A stretch of 64,000 nt of DNA from Thermothelomyces thermophilus ATCC 42464 (Eukaryota > Ascomycota > Sordariomycetes > Sordariales > Chaetomiaceae). A model generated the notes under the pieces. It was not told the origin of the DNA. It did no database searches and was given only the letters and a program-made list of their open reading frames with translations. Below, one piece after another: positions 12,246-25,700 of the stretch. Position 1 is the stretch's first letter. The number at the start of each line of letters is the position of its first letter. The stretch is from positions 1,240,001-1,304,000 of the forward strand of contig NC_016474.1 in the NCBI RefSeq assembly GCF_000226095.1. The letters run 5' to 3'. A program made the translations under genes and the position numbers.

Positions 12246-12454
12246 TGCCGAACGCAGTGGGAGCTCCGGCAGCGTTAAAAGCAGTGTCTATAGTAGGTAG
12301 CTATACAAAGGAGACAGTACCTTATTAAACTATCTACAAAGGAGACAAAACGACTAATATTTATAGACAAAGGAACTAGCCAAAGCGTTAAACAGCCTTA
12401 TATAGCTATAGCAACATGTAGCTAATACGTTTAGAAGCTCTACAGCTTCCGACA
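12246..12454 (-). repeat. Left LTR (3' LTR) of copia fossil
   Basis: A 209-bp repeat aligned end to end with 18980-19188. On the plus strand it starts TGCCGAACG and ends CTTCCGACA, so it has the usual TG...CA ends. A motif CAAAGGAGACA occurs twice inside. It abuts the TGCTG target duplication on its left. Confidence 0.95.
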
Positions 12455-15400
12455 CACCCCCTAGTTAAACGTGGTAGTCGTTTAATTACGCTTTGTAGTA
12501 ATACTGTTCTTAGTGTTATGTCCTTTGTTACTCTTACCTTGATAGCTCCTTTAGAGGGCCCGCCTTCTATATTCGGAAGTCTAAAAGAGTCAAGTATAGT
12601 AGAGCGATTCCTTTAAAGCTATAGATCAAATATAGCCATTGTAATTATAGTTATGATAGTATTACTAGTTTTAATTATAATAATAATAATAGGATAACGC
12701 TTCCTATACTCGAATTAATAGATAACTTGTTAGGTACGCCTATCGCGAATACTACTACTACTAGTAGGTCGACTCTTACTCTTGTAACCCCTTGAAAGTG
12801 TAAACGTGCTAAAGCTTCTAAACTAGCTTTTAAACTATAAGTATTCTAGTTACGTTAGGATCGTTCGAGCTAACTAAAGATAGTAACATTAAAGCTAGCG
12901 AGCTTTATAAGGTGCCCTATAGAATGTATATATAGTCGGCTCTAATAAGACGTTCTTTTAGCAAATATCGTAATTATTCTAGTACTAGCTCTTGCTACTA
13001 TTATTATACCTATAGTTCTTATAAGTATAAGGAGATATATACTAATTACCTATATATCTAATAGCTCTTATAATGCTTATATTAACTATAATAATAGTCT
13101 TACTTCTTATATTAGGTTAATAAAAGATTTAATAAAGGCTTTATTAGATAAAGCTAAGGCTTCTATAAGTCCTTAGATCCTAAACCTCTACCTTTAACGT
13201 ATAGGCAAATTACTAATAGTTATATATAAGATCTTAAGAAGTTATATATAGTCCTTTAGAGTGACCTAAAATATACTAGTGTAGACGATATAGAGGAGTA
13301 CAAGCTTAATAAGGCTAAACTTACGCGTTTTATAAAGATCGCTTGCTTAGTATATAATATCTTCTACTAGTTAGGCAAGATTAAGGAGGCTTATAAAGCT
13401 TGTATTAGTATATCTAATGATATATTAGGCGCTATGTTGTTATCTAGCTAAGATAAAGGTAAGGGCAAGGCTATTAATCCTAGTAATAGTTAATAGTAAT
13501 AGATAAGGAGTATTAGGTAGTATTTTATTTAATGAATTTAACTTATTTTCTACCTCCTGGTTATATAAGCCTATAACTAATATCTTAAAGATTAAGGAAA
13601 GCCCTTTAATGCTTAAAGGCTTATTAGTTAAGTCGTTTAGTAAGCCTATTTACTAGTATCTAACTAGTTAGTAAATATATAGCTTTAAATATTCCTTTCG
13701 TTACTTCCTAATGTAATTATATATTATAGATATCCATATACTATAGGTAAGTATTAATATATTTATTTTTAGCTATTATTAGTTAAATAGTTTACTAATT
13801 ATTATAGTAGATGTTCTAAGGTTCCTTAAGCTTAAGATTAATATCTATAAATAGCCTTTTAAGTACTATAGCCTCTCTTACTATAAAGGAGAGCATTGGA
13901 AGTTCTACTTTAGTACTCAACGTTATAATAGTATCTTAGTGTAATACCTTCTATATAATAGGACCTCTAAATAGGAAGAAGATATATCCTTATAACGAAT
14001 ATCGTATATTTAGATTGTCTATATATAAAGTATCTCTAGCGATTATAAGCGTCTAACTTTCCAGTACTTACTTGCCTCTATATTAGATTAATAGGTAAGA
14101 GCTCCTAAATAGATATCTTACTACTTGCCGCGCCTCTAATAAATGGTTTAGTCCTAGGTTAGTTAGATATTAAGAAAGTACTAAACAGGCGTATATAATA
14201 TCTAGATATAATATAACCATATAGTATAGGATTAATCTAATAAGCTCCTAATACTCTTTGATCTATATACTAGTAGCGCTCCCTTCGAACCTCTTAAGTT
14301 CTTTATAGCTTAAGGGAGTTAGCTTATATATACTAGGCACATCTAGCCTATATCTTCTTACTACCTTTCTAATATATTAGTTATGGACTAACTATATCTT
14401 ATATATAGGTCGGTTTTAAATCACCCTAATGCCAAGGAACTAACCGATATTACCCTACTTATAGACGTTATATCGAGCTTTGATTCCTTCTATTATATAC
14501 TTAGCCACTATAGCGTTACTTTTATAGAAGAAGACTAAGAAGTCGTTAATATGGAAGATTAGGATAACTCGTTTATTATAGCTTAAGAAAAGGCACTTCT
14601 CTTTGCCCGATAGTTCTATACCTAGATCTAATAGCATTTTATAGAATTCCTTATACTATAAGAGTAGTAAGTCTCTTAAGCTACATAGAGCTCTTCGTAA
14701 CTCTACGTATTTCCCTAGCTACTTGAATCCTTCTAGTAATTCGTAGACGATAAGATCATCTTCCGGTCGTTTAGCGTTAAGGAACGCTTATACTATATTA
14801 AACTACTTAACTTCTAAGTCGAAGTATATAGCGATTGCTATTATTATATAGAACGATTATACCGCTAGAGTAACTATATACGTACTTTCTACTAAGCTAA
14901 TGTCTTATAGATCTCCTTGTATATAGATCCTTGCCTTATATTTCTCTAAGAAACCGTCCTTATTAAACTTATATATAAAGACTTATTTCAAGGGGATAGG
15001 TTACGCTTTCGCCTACTTACACGGTACAATCTTCTACGTTCCCCTGCTCTCCAAGTTACGTATTTCCTCGCAAGCCATATCTTTAAACTATTATTCTAAT
15101 AGGTAGTTATATAGGTCTTATTAGTTAGTAAGAACGTAAGTAAGATCGTTAATATACTAACGTAGCTTATTTAGGGCTGCTTTAAGGCATATAGTATCCT
15201 TCTATTGTATAGTAATAGTAAATACTATATATATTATTCTTATACTCTAGTTCTCTAAGTAAGCTTCCTATTAATTAGGTAGGTAAGTCTTATAGAACTA
15301 TTACTAGAGTTCCTTAATTATATAGATAAAGGAGTAATAGTAATTAACCTTCTCTTTATTTTATAGCCATTTGCTTGACTAGATAGGGTCCTTAGGCTTG

Positions 15401-18400
15401 TAAGCCTTCCTCCTACCTCTGCCTCTCCTAGTAGAAGGTTACTAAATAGCTTCTCCTTCGCTTCTACCTTCTAGAGAATACGTTAGCTAATCCGGACTTC
15501 GCTTAACGCTCTACCCCTCTAGCCTAGCTAGGTATAATATATTAGTAATACCGTCCCTAGCTTTTAGCTCTTCCGTCTACTCGTTATACGCACTGGATTC
15601 TTCCATAGAAGGCATTCCTCTACTAGATTCGGCGGCTCCCCTACTCTCCCTAGCGTCTAGTTAGCTAGCTAGCGACTAGGAAGGCCCTAATTTAAACCCT
15701 CCTACTTCCTAATAGATATCTCCTTTACTAGCTAGCACAGGGTAAGTCACCGAGGGCTTAGGCGTATATTTAGGGGTTAAGAGTCCTCTAAAGCTCTCTA
15801 TCTATTCGGTAAGTTTGTCTGTTACTTATATTTCTATTATAAGAGTCTCTAGAACTGATTACTCGCTTATAGGCTATATATTAGAGAGCTCTCTTACCCC
15901 TAAGTCTTAACCCTATTAGAGAGGTTAGTCTATCGCTAGACTCTCTTATAATAGAGGTAATTAAGCTACTATAATAGAGTCTTCTACTGGTTATTAGGTC
16001 TATTATAACGCTTCCTAGAGAAAGTTAGTATCCTAATCTTTGCTAAGATCGAATCAATTAACTTCCTAGCTTGCTACTACTAGCGACGATTCTATCGGCT
16101 ACTCTTTACCTAGATAGTAGAAAGTCTTCTTATCGAAGCGAACATTACAAGTTATAATAACCTTATCGAGCTTAGGTATCTAAACACAATAGATATTAGA
16201 AGCGCGATATCCTATAAGATACCTTATCTACCTATATAGTAGTACCTTAAAGTCCTTTATATATCGCTTAGCCTCCCTATCCTTATAGAAGATATATACC
16301 TAGTATCTATATATAAAGATACTACTCTAGTCTGGATATAAGTCACTAGTTAATATAATTATTAAGCTAGGTTTATACTAGTAAAAATGCTATTTAAACT
16401 AGCTATAGAGTACTTTGTTAGGAGTTCTAAATAAATAAGTATAGCTTAGGCTTATTATATATAAGTATATTACTACTTATACACTTTCTAACTAGAGCTT
16501 TATAGGTAGATTCGTATTATTAAGTATTTTAATTGAGCGTAAGATTAGTTTTTACCCTACTTGCTCTATTAGTCTATTAGGCTTATAGGTATATAAAGGT
16601 AAGAGTTTAAGATTAATACCGCTTTCTATAGCCTAAGTCTAATAGTATATTAGTATATATCTTATTAAACTAATCGTTATAGTATTATTATCTTACTTAA
16701 TCTTATAGATAGCGAGCCTATATTAGCGTCTTACCTAGCTTTCGAAGTTCTAGATAACTCCTATAATCTAGTCTAGTGACTTCGTCATTAGGAGGAAAAG
16801 GAAGAGCTTCCTACTATACTTATTAATAATTATAAATAGCTATTACGATCTATTAATCGCTTTAGGATAGTCAAATGAATCCTAGGCTACTTGCTGGAAC
16901 AGGTATATAAACTTCTACTTAGGTAGTATTTTCTTAGAGATGACCTTGCTTACGTAAGTACAAGTATAGCTCTTATATTTAATATATACTGTCCCCTTAA
17001 TCTAGACATTTCTAGTGTTATTAATAAGCGCTTTTAATACTTCTAGTCCGAGGTAGCTAGCTCTTAAGTGCTAAAGATCCTTAGTGTCCTCTCTTATAAT
17101 AGGTAATGCTCGCGTCTAGGACCTTCTACTATATATAGTAAATACGTTCTATAAGGATATACAAATGTTTATAATACCTGCTTTACTAATTAAGATATAG
17201 TCTAGGAAGCTCGAGTAGTAGGAAAGTAGCTTATATTCGAGGAAGGTAAGATTATACTTATATTCTAACTTACAAAGGATAATGTTATTTTCTAGTGTTC
17301 TAAAACGTAGTAAGCAATCTAAGCTATAGTATTAAGTGCCTACCTCAAGTAATAGAGCTTCTAAGACAATATTAATATGGAATCCTTTAATAATAGTAAT
17401 ATTCTTAAGCGTTAGGCTCTTAATATATAGTCTATATAGTCTATCTAAAATGTTTTCGATTACCTAAGTACCCTTCTTACTGATAAGAAAGGTTATTATA
17501 CCTACTTTAACGAACTTAGGATCTTCTACCTTGATAAATATCCTAGGTAAAAGGAACTTCTTATTATTAACTAAGTAGGTTATATTATATAAGTCTAATA
17601 AAGTACTTTCCAAAAAAGGATAATACTATAGAGTAACTATATTAAATACCTTATAGTAAGTTAAAAGCTTACTAAGTAACTAAAGGCTAATAATTAATAT
17701 ATTAAAGGAGCTAAGGTATCCTATCCCTAACTACCTAAAATAAGATAACTCCCCTTACTTAGCAATAAATTGATTTTTTAGTCTAGCCTACTTTAGCTTA
17801 TTAAGCTCCTAGTAAATCCTCTTATACTCTTTATTAGAAAGGTACAAGCGTTACTTATTACTATAGATAGCTTACTTAAGTATATAGTAATCTATTAGAT
17901 CCTATAGATATCTTAGATACTTATAGGGACATCTTATATTATGCCGCTAACCATTATAAGAGTCTCTATATAAGTCTCTGCCTCTCTCCTTACCACTCTT
18001 CTAAACTATAGGAAGTATTAGTATATAAGTTATCAAGAAGATTCTATACTTCCAAGAGACTCTAAGTTATACATTATTATTAATTAGGATCTTAGCTATC
18101 GTAATAAGGGTACTAAGCTCTAGAAGTAGCTATCCTATACTATCGGCAAGCTCAATTTCTATCCTCTTATTCGCTACCTAGGTTAGTAAGATATATATAG
18201 CGATAGTATTAAGAAAGGTATAAAGTCCTTATACGTCTTATACTTCTAGGATATCGTATTAGATAGCTCATTAGAAGGTAATATTAAAGTTATAAATCTA
18301 GCGCTATAGATTAACTCTTAAATGCTTGGCTATATTAAGACTAGCTATATATTACATTATAACCATCGTATAGAGCGTTATAATAGATAGTATAAGTATA

Positions 18401-18963
18401 GAGTAAAGCGCCTAGATAATCCCCCTAATAAGGTTAATATCCTTCTTCCTATACGCTTTCGTAGCTTCGTAGAGTTTAGGGTCTATAGTATACGTTAGCT
18501 AGCATTATAGCTATCCTATCTACTTATTAATATCTATAGTATATACGATATCTTTATAAAAGGAGTCTTATAATCGCGCGAATTCGGCTATAATAGCTAT
18601 ATTAAAAGGCATCAAATCTACAGACATCAAGGGTAACAATCCTTCTTAGAGCTGCTCCTAGGAAGCTAGGATAAGGTTATCTCTAGCTTGCTTATAGGTT
18701 AGGCACTATAGAACTTCTAGATCTAGCTCGCAGTTACTATTAGGGTCGACGAATCTCTATATACCGGCGAATTTAGCCTGCGACTACAGTTTAATATACT
18801 ACAAGTTCTAGGAACTAGGCCCTATAAGGCACGTAGAAGTCTCGACTAGGATCTCAGACATAATAGACGTGTCATCGAAAGCGTATTAAAGCAGGGTAAG
18901 AGAGTTCGTAATAGAAGAAGCTACTACTAATATTGAAGATGCGTTGGCAGAGGAGTAGTCAAG

Positions 18964-18979
18964 GCGCCGGGCTTATAAC
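18964..18979 (-). other. Primer-binding site of the copia fossil (initiator tRNA-Met type)
   Basis: The plus-strand bases just inside the right LTR closely resemble the anticodon-arm part of the fungal initiator tRNA-Met. Priming by this internal half-tRNA fragment is the known habit of copia-type elements, in contrast to 3'-end priming. The position fixes the element's direction as minus. Confidence 0.65.
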
Positions 18980-19188
18980 TGCCGAACGTAGTGAAGGCTC
19001 CGGGAGCGTTGAAAGCAGTGTTTGTAGTGGGTGGCTATACGAAGGAGACAGTGCCTTGTTAAACTATCTACAAAGGAGACAAAACGACTAATATTTATAG
19101 ACAAAGGAACTAGCTAAAGCGTTAAATAGCCTTATACAGCTGTGGTAACGTGTGGCTAATACGTTTGGAAGCTCTATAGCTTCCGACA
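18980..19188 (-). repeat. Right LTR (5' LTR) of copia fossil
   Basis: The partner of the 12246-12454 repeat, same length, followed at once by the TGCTG target duplication at 19189-19193. It keeps more G and C than the left copy at many of the differing positions, so RIP appears to have hit the two copies unequally. Confidence 0.95.
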
Positions 19189-19193
19189 TGCTG

Positions 19194-22100
19194 TAAATAA
19201 TTAAATGAATGTGACAGCGGAGGCAAGCCGGAAAAAGCAGGTCGGGAGGAGATAGGCAGTACTAGTAGGGTGGTGCTAAAACTTCAGGCGGGGCGTGGCA
19301 AAGATTACGTGCCTGTAGTCCGTAATCTGTATCGGCTTTAAGACTACGGAATATATAAAAGGATACGAATTTCATAGGAGCATCTGGCAGGATTTTGAAC
19401 CCTGGCAAGTGGCATGCTTCTGACGACTTTTACAGCACTCAAGGTAGCCGGGCCAACAGTAAGAGCGGCATGACGCCGGCCGAAGAAGAGCTGCTAGACT
19501 TGTAGTTTTCAACTCTCTAACTCCAAGAGAAAGAAAGAATGGTTCTTGCATCCTCTGGAATTGTATGCACATACAGTGCGGTAAGCACTTGCGGAAGCTA
19601 TGCTGCCTCTTCCTGGATGTTGGCAACATGTTCAGTGTGGACCAGAGTGACCCCAACAAGAAGAAAAGGGATACAAGCTGCCACAAGGAGTTTGTAATCA
19701 GCATCTTCTGAGACTTAGCGCTGAGTAAGGTACTGGAGCTCTATCGTCTCTATGGGCTGGGGATGGTGCAACTCTTCCACGTTGGTTCCTGGGAAAGAGA
19801 GATGTGCGCCCTTGACCGGAGTTGAGAGGTGGGCCGCGACCAACAGTTTCGCGCACTCTCCGATTATTAACCCGGGATTTAAGGTAGTAGCGGACGGGAT
19901 AGACAAGATGGAGTATCAGTGTAGCAACGAGGGTGGGGAACTGGTAACCGTTGACTGGCTTATACACAGTAACTGCCTCTTTGACGATATTCTGGGCCTC
20001 GATTTGGTTGCAGAGGAGATGCTCGGCTCGGCGGCCATCCGGACGGCAGACTGTAGTAGCTGCTTTGCACTCGTGTGTACGCTATTAATACTAAGGTACC
20101 TTGGTTAAGGTAATTACATACTAATACGAAGTACCGCCCTAGGGAACATTTTAGGACATGATCTAAGGACGAGAGCCAGGGTGACCAGCATACAAGCCAG
20201 TCAAGTACTGTACAGTACTCCTTCCATCCGGAACGAAGAGTCGTTGAGGATAGACAAACCATCATGCCAATAAGGAAGTTGGCAAGGCACGGAGCAGGAC
20301 GTATCAAATCGAGCCGCGTGCCTCTGGAGGGGCCTCTATATTGCTTGCTGTGTAACTGTGGCGGTCTTGCTGACAGCAACTTCGTCCACTGCAAAAGAGC
20401 TGGTGAAGTATAGACACGAACTCGCGTGGTCAGCTCCGAGGAATGGCGATAATCACCGAAAGCTGCCAGTAACTCGTCCATGGTGGTGCATAGATAGGAA
20501 GCTGTTACCATGACACTGAACTGCACACAGCTCTGTGGCATGCACTTGCACGCAGGACTGTATAAAAGGCGGGGGGGCATGACGCCCGATAGGATCAACA
20601 AGCGGTTGCTTGGATTCGGGATAATTGCGCCCATGAGTTTTCTGGGTTGGATGGGGGCTTGAGTGGGGCGCACAACCAAAAATGTCAATCTGAGCCACTG
20701 TTGAGTGGACTTCCTACTTCCTCCGACAGTCTGAATATGGGCACGGTGCTCTCTGCTCTCCTACAACCCTTGGAACCTTTAATTACTACTCGCTTTCTTT
20801 TCACTTACAAAACTCGAGCCATAGAGAAGGGTCAGATCTCCAAGGTTATCGACGCCAGTCAGAGCCCGCTCACACCCGTGGACGCCTTCTGTTTCGGCTT
20901 GATTGCGTCCTCAAACACAGTATGTACATACAAAAACGCAACTTGTTGGCTAAAGGACTAGCGCGATGCTTCATCCCAGCGCTTTCGGCCGCTGACACAA
21001 CCCACGGCCAGGACGCCTGCCGAGTCTGCTCCGATCGGGCTCCCCGCAACTATCAGCGAGTCATGCCGCCACATCAGTGATCGACAAAAGCCAAATCACA
21101 CGAACCACATTATTCCATCGGAGCCTCAAACGGCGAGTTAACACTACAGAATAAGGCTCTATCCAAAGACAAGAACGGCTCCGTTAACACCTCAGCACAG
21201 ACTGGGCCGCGTCTGTACCTAGCAAAATGGCCAATCTAAGAACGCGCAAACGGAAGGTCACAAGCAAGCGCCGATCTGGTGTGTCCCTTGCAAGCTTTAT
21301 CCCTCACTTTTGTTGTAGCTTAAATTGCGCGCCCCGCGCATTCTCGGAATTTGCCATCGCTCCTACTAATACATCCGTGGCGTACGCGCGACTGGCCATT
21401 CCCTCACCAGCAATCGTCCGCTTGTTTTGGCGCCAGGCAAGCCGGTCGTATTTTGCAAAGGACTGGTGAATGGGGGCAAACTGCGGTGTACAAACTCCTA
21501 CAGATGAAGCAAAGGAGCTTAATGCTTATCAAGTACTGACGTTCGCTATTAGACGGATGAATCGCTCGTGGATGATACTACAGTGGCTTGTCTCAAACTG
21601 CACGGATGAGACCCCCGGCTGGGCCTGCCCGACATGCGCACGCAAGAGCAATGCACGGCGCACAGAAGTGGTTTGCTGCGGCGGGGGTGGGGATGCGGCC
21701 GCTCACTGCGGGATGTCGCTGGCCGCTGGGCGTGGATTGGCCAGTGCAGCTGCAAACCAACTCTCGATATCCCACTGTACGGATACTACCTGATAGTATC
21801 CAAGACGAGGGATTTGATGGCCTCGAGTGTGCGCCCGCAGTCGGCCCGTCATACTTGGGAGGTTCCCTCGGACCTACCAACATCCCCGTGCCCAATTGAG
21901 CCAATATACCAGGTCCCATGCACAGCGTCTCGAAATGGAAGCTAGCCTTCGTTTCCTGTCTTCCCCCAGCCTTCGATGCTTCGTCTTGCGTACTGCTTGT
22001 ACATATATTGCATACATGCGCCGTTGCGGAGAGCCAAGACCGTGCTTCCTTTGGCCCTCTGCTGCCTGGCCCCGGCCCCGGAGGTAGCTTCCTTCTCTCC

Positions 22101-22787
22101 TTCCCGCAAGCATCCTTGAAGTCTAGTACTAGTGGACTCGCACTACAGTTCCCTTATCCCCCCCCAAAGAGCGATCGTGTTCGAGATTCCAACTGCAGCC
22201 AAGCGGACAGTCTTGGCAGCACAGGGTGTGGCACTCTCAGATCGTGACTACCCCAGACAGGAGGAAAAAGCCGGGGTAACTGGGGATGTTTCCCCACAAT
22301 TCAACCACGAGGAAAAGTGCTACTTTGACCATCGCTGGGTCCACTGGCCAGTGATCCACCAAGAAAGTTGGATAGCCGCAGGATCCGACCCCAGTTTTGC
22401 CTCCCCTCCCCCGACTTTCTTCCCCATCAACTTTTTGGAGACCAAACTGCGGCGGGACCAAAGGGAAAGATTGCTTGTCGCATTTCCAGATCTGGAACAC
22501 ACGATACGGTTCAAGTCACTCACCACGCGCAACCTCTCACCGAGTTCTTCAGCGCCAAATACGATGGAACGCTTTCGTCGTGTAATGCCGCCCAATTAGA
22601 ATACCTGTAACTGCGATTACGAGACGAGGCCGGAACGAGTGGAGAAAGGACCCGACCCCGGGTCGGCCGTAGTGTGGGGAGCATCTTGGATCGCCTCAAC
22701 CTCGCTGCTGTCATCGATCGAAGACGAGCGCACTGCTCCTGAGCGTCTCTCTCAAGCCATTCTCCCCCACCAGCGCGCTTTGTCGCC
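19194..22787. other. Long gene-poor stretch between copia fossil and transcription factor
   Basis: Host composition resumes immediately after the target duplication. I find no gene I can support. TATA-like elements occur at 19352-19362 (TATATAAAAGG) and 20571-20578 (TATAAAAG), neither followed by a recognisable coding region. The longest open frame, 242 codons on the minus strand at 19960-20688, has no domain or family resemblance. The last kilobase is probably the promoter and long leader of the transcription factor gene. Confidence 0.45.
20571..20578 (+). promoter_or_regulatory. TATA box without an identified gene
   Basis: A strong TATAAAAG element sits in host-like DNA. Downstream there are only short open frames (such as 20647-20961) with no recognisable family, so it may drive a non-coding transcript, belong to a lost gene, or be chance. 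Confidence 0.3.
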
Positions 22788-25700
22788 ATGTCATCGAGCG
22801 ACGCGCAGGCTGGCGTCGAAAACTTCCCCTCAATCGAGCTCGAGTTCTCTCCCACCACCGCCGGCGAAACCGAAGCTCACCTCGCCCAGCCCGATCCAAC
22901 GCTGGAAGGGCCCAATGAGACACTGGATAGCATCACCGCAGCTCACGACATGGCGGACACGGCGCATTTTGGGGACTTTCAGTTCCCGTACCAGGACACG
23001 CTGCAGGATTCGCCCATGAACGGGCTGGGCCCATCCTTCGACGACCATGGCCCCGATGTGTTCAGGACGCCGCAGGCAAACCCGACATCGCCCGTGCAGG
23101 ACCGACAAGACTCGGTTGCGTCCATCACCGTCCACTCTTCTGCCTACGGGGGGGCCAACGCGCAGCGACCCAGTCCCGAAGGATCTGACAACAGCACGCC
23201 GGGGAGCAACGGGAACGGCTCCAACCCGCTGGAAGACCCGCTATCAGACGAGTTCGGCCTTGGGACGGGCGGAGTCGCCGACGGAACGGATTTGGGTGGC
23301 AAGAAAGGGGAGAAGTCGGACTCTGCGCCTGCTTGGAGCGAACTCAAGACCAAAGCGGGCAAGGAGCGCAAGCGGTTGCCGCTGGCCTGCATCGCTTGTC
23401 GACGCAAAAAGATCCGCTGCTCGGGCGAGAAGCCCGCCTGCAAGCACTGCCTCAGGTCGCGCATTCCGTGCGTGTACAAGGTCACGGCGCGCAAGGCGGC
23501 TCCTAGGACCGACTACATGGCCATGCTGGACAAGCGCTTGAAGCGGATGGAAGAGCGCATCATCAAGATCGTGCCCAAAGCCGAGCAGGACGCCCTGGCT
23601 GCCTCGGTCACCCGGGCGGTCGTGAAGCCCGCGATCCCGGGCACTCTACCGGGAGGCGGGAAAGCCACGGCGAAGAAACGCGGCGCCGATGAGGCCTTTG
23701 GGGCGGACCTAGACCACTGGGCTCGAGCGCCATCGAGGTCCAGGCTGGATGGCCCCAACAAGCCGTCAACGATCCTCGTCCAAGAGGCGGAGGAAAGCAA
23801 GCTCTTGCTCGAAGGCGGCGACGCGCTCCCTTCCAAGGATATACAAGAGCACCTAGCGGAGGTCTTCTTCGAAAACATCTACGGCCAGGCATACCATATC
23901 CTTCATAAGCCGAGCTTCATGAGGAAGCTCAAGTAAGTTTAAGTCTTCGATTTTTTTTTTCACTTTTGTGTCGATGTCCCCTAACCATCGATTTGTTCTT
24001 CACCAGAGCTGGCACGCTTCCCCCGGTCCTAATCCTTTCCGTATGCGCCATAGCCGCCCGGTTCTCGAACCATCCCAAGCTCAACACATACCCCAACTTC
24101 CTCCGCGGCGAGGAGTGGGCATCCACCGCCCGTGACATCTTAACGAAGCGTTACGAGTGGCCCAACATCACAATCCTGACGTGCTTGTTGATATTGGGCC
24201 TGCACGAGTTTGGGACCTGTCATGGCGGCCGGAGCTGGGCTCTGGGCGGGCAGGCCATCCGCATGGCGTTCGCGCTCCAGCTTCACAAAGATCTGGAACA
24301 CGACCCCTTGCGAATACCGGGCAAGACACAGCTCAGTTTCATCGACCGCGAGATTCGGAGACGGACGATGTGGGCATGCTTCTTGATGGACCGCTTCAAC
24401 TCGTCGGGGACGGATCGGCCAACCTTCATCCGGGAAGAGACGCTCAAGATCCCGCTGCCCATTAAGGAGAAGAACTTTCAGTACGACCTACCAGGCCCTA
24501 CCGAGACGCTCAGCGGGCAGGTTACCGAGCCGGTCTCCGAGGACAATCCGAACGAGGCCAGAGACAACATGGGAGTGGCCGCCTGGATGATCAAGGCCAT
24601 CGCGCTCTGGGGACGCATCATCAGCTACCTGAACCAAGGCGGCAAAGAGCTCGATCCTCATCCGATGTGGAGCCCGGACTCGGAATACAGCAAGCTCCTC
24701 AAGCAGACTGAAGACTTTATTAACGAGCTGCCCGAGTCGCTGGCGTACACGCCCGAAAACCTGAAGGTGCACGAGACAGATAACATGGCGAACCAGTTCC
24801 TATTCTTGCATATCTCTATCCAGCAAAACATCCTCTTCATGAATAGGTTCGCCGTGTCGTCGCCAAGCGGGCACTCGCTGCAGGACGTGCCCAAGTCCTT
24901 CGTGACAAAAGCGGGAGCCAAGGCCTTTGCCGCGGCGAACCGCATATCCGAGCTACTCAAAGATGCCGAGTCGTACTTCATCACCGCGCCCTTCACCGGG
25001 TACTGCGCCTTCTTGTCGAGCACCGTCCACATCTTTGGCATCTTCTCCGGCAACCCCTCGATGGAAGCGACCTCGAAGCGGAACCTAGCGACGAATGTCC
25101 GGTTTCTATCCAAGATGAAGCGGTACTGGGGCATGTTCCACTGGATGTCCGAGAACCTCCGGGAGCAATACCGCACATGTGCCGACGCCGCGAGGCAGGG
25201 GAATCCCGCCAGCGAGAATGCCGCGTCTCCAATTTTTCAGTACGGCGACTGGTTCGACCGCTATCCCCACGGCGTGTCGCAGTCCGATTTCCTCGACCCT
25301 GCCACGTATAAAAAGAAGGAGAAGGGAGAAGACGCCGTGCTTGAACAAAAGCCGGAACTTCACACGGTCGAGGAGTACTTCACATCCCTCTCGCCGCAGA
25401 GCGCCGAGAATGCCGCCGCCGCCAACGGTGCCAATGGCGCCAACCGTCCCGGCCAGCCCAACGCCTCCCAACTCAAGCGCAAGTCTGTCGTCCGCAAGGC
25501 GAGCACCACCTCCCGCGGCAGCGGACCGGGTTCCGATCAAGGCCTGGAGCCTCTCCAGACCGACTTTGCCCGCGCCACGGCCGAGCAGCTCCGGGCGGCC
25601 CGCCTACACCAGCGCTCCTTCTCCGGCGCGGCCCCCAACGGCGGCGCCCAGACAAGCGGCGCCCCACCCGGCCATTTCAACCCCCTCGCCGTGGCCGGCA

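Larger units (their letters stand above)
12246..19188 (-). mobile_element. Fossil Ty1/copia LTR retrotransposon, heavily RIP-decayed
   Basis: The element is 6943 bp, bounded by two direct long terminal repeats of exactly 209 bp. It is flanked by a perfect 5-bp target duplication, TGCTG, at 12241-12245 and 19189-19193. It reads on the minus strand: LTRs begin TGTCGG and end CGGCA, a G-rich polypurine tract lies inside the left LTR (about 12455-12462), and a primer-binding site lies inside the right LTR. A piece of reverse transcriptase with the HINDFLVFF active-site variant is visible around 14455-14637 (minus), placing it in Ty1/copia. Gag and protease should lie towards 18.9 kb and RNase H towards 13.5 kb. 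The interior is very AT-rich with stops throughout, so the element is dead, with far too many breaks to count. The LTRs differ at 23 of 209 positions, 22 of them transitions. RIP rather than slow drift explains this, so LTR dating is unsafe. Confidence 0.9.

Noticed and set aside
19390-19401. B-box-like GGTTCAAAATCC on the minus strand
   Set aside because: The T arm pairs well, but I could not place a convincing anticodon arm or acceptor stem around it, so no tRNA is called.
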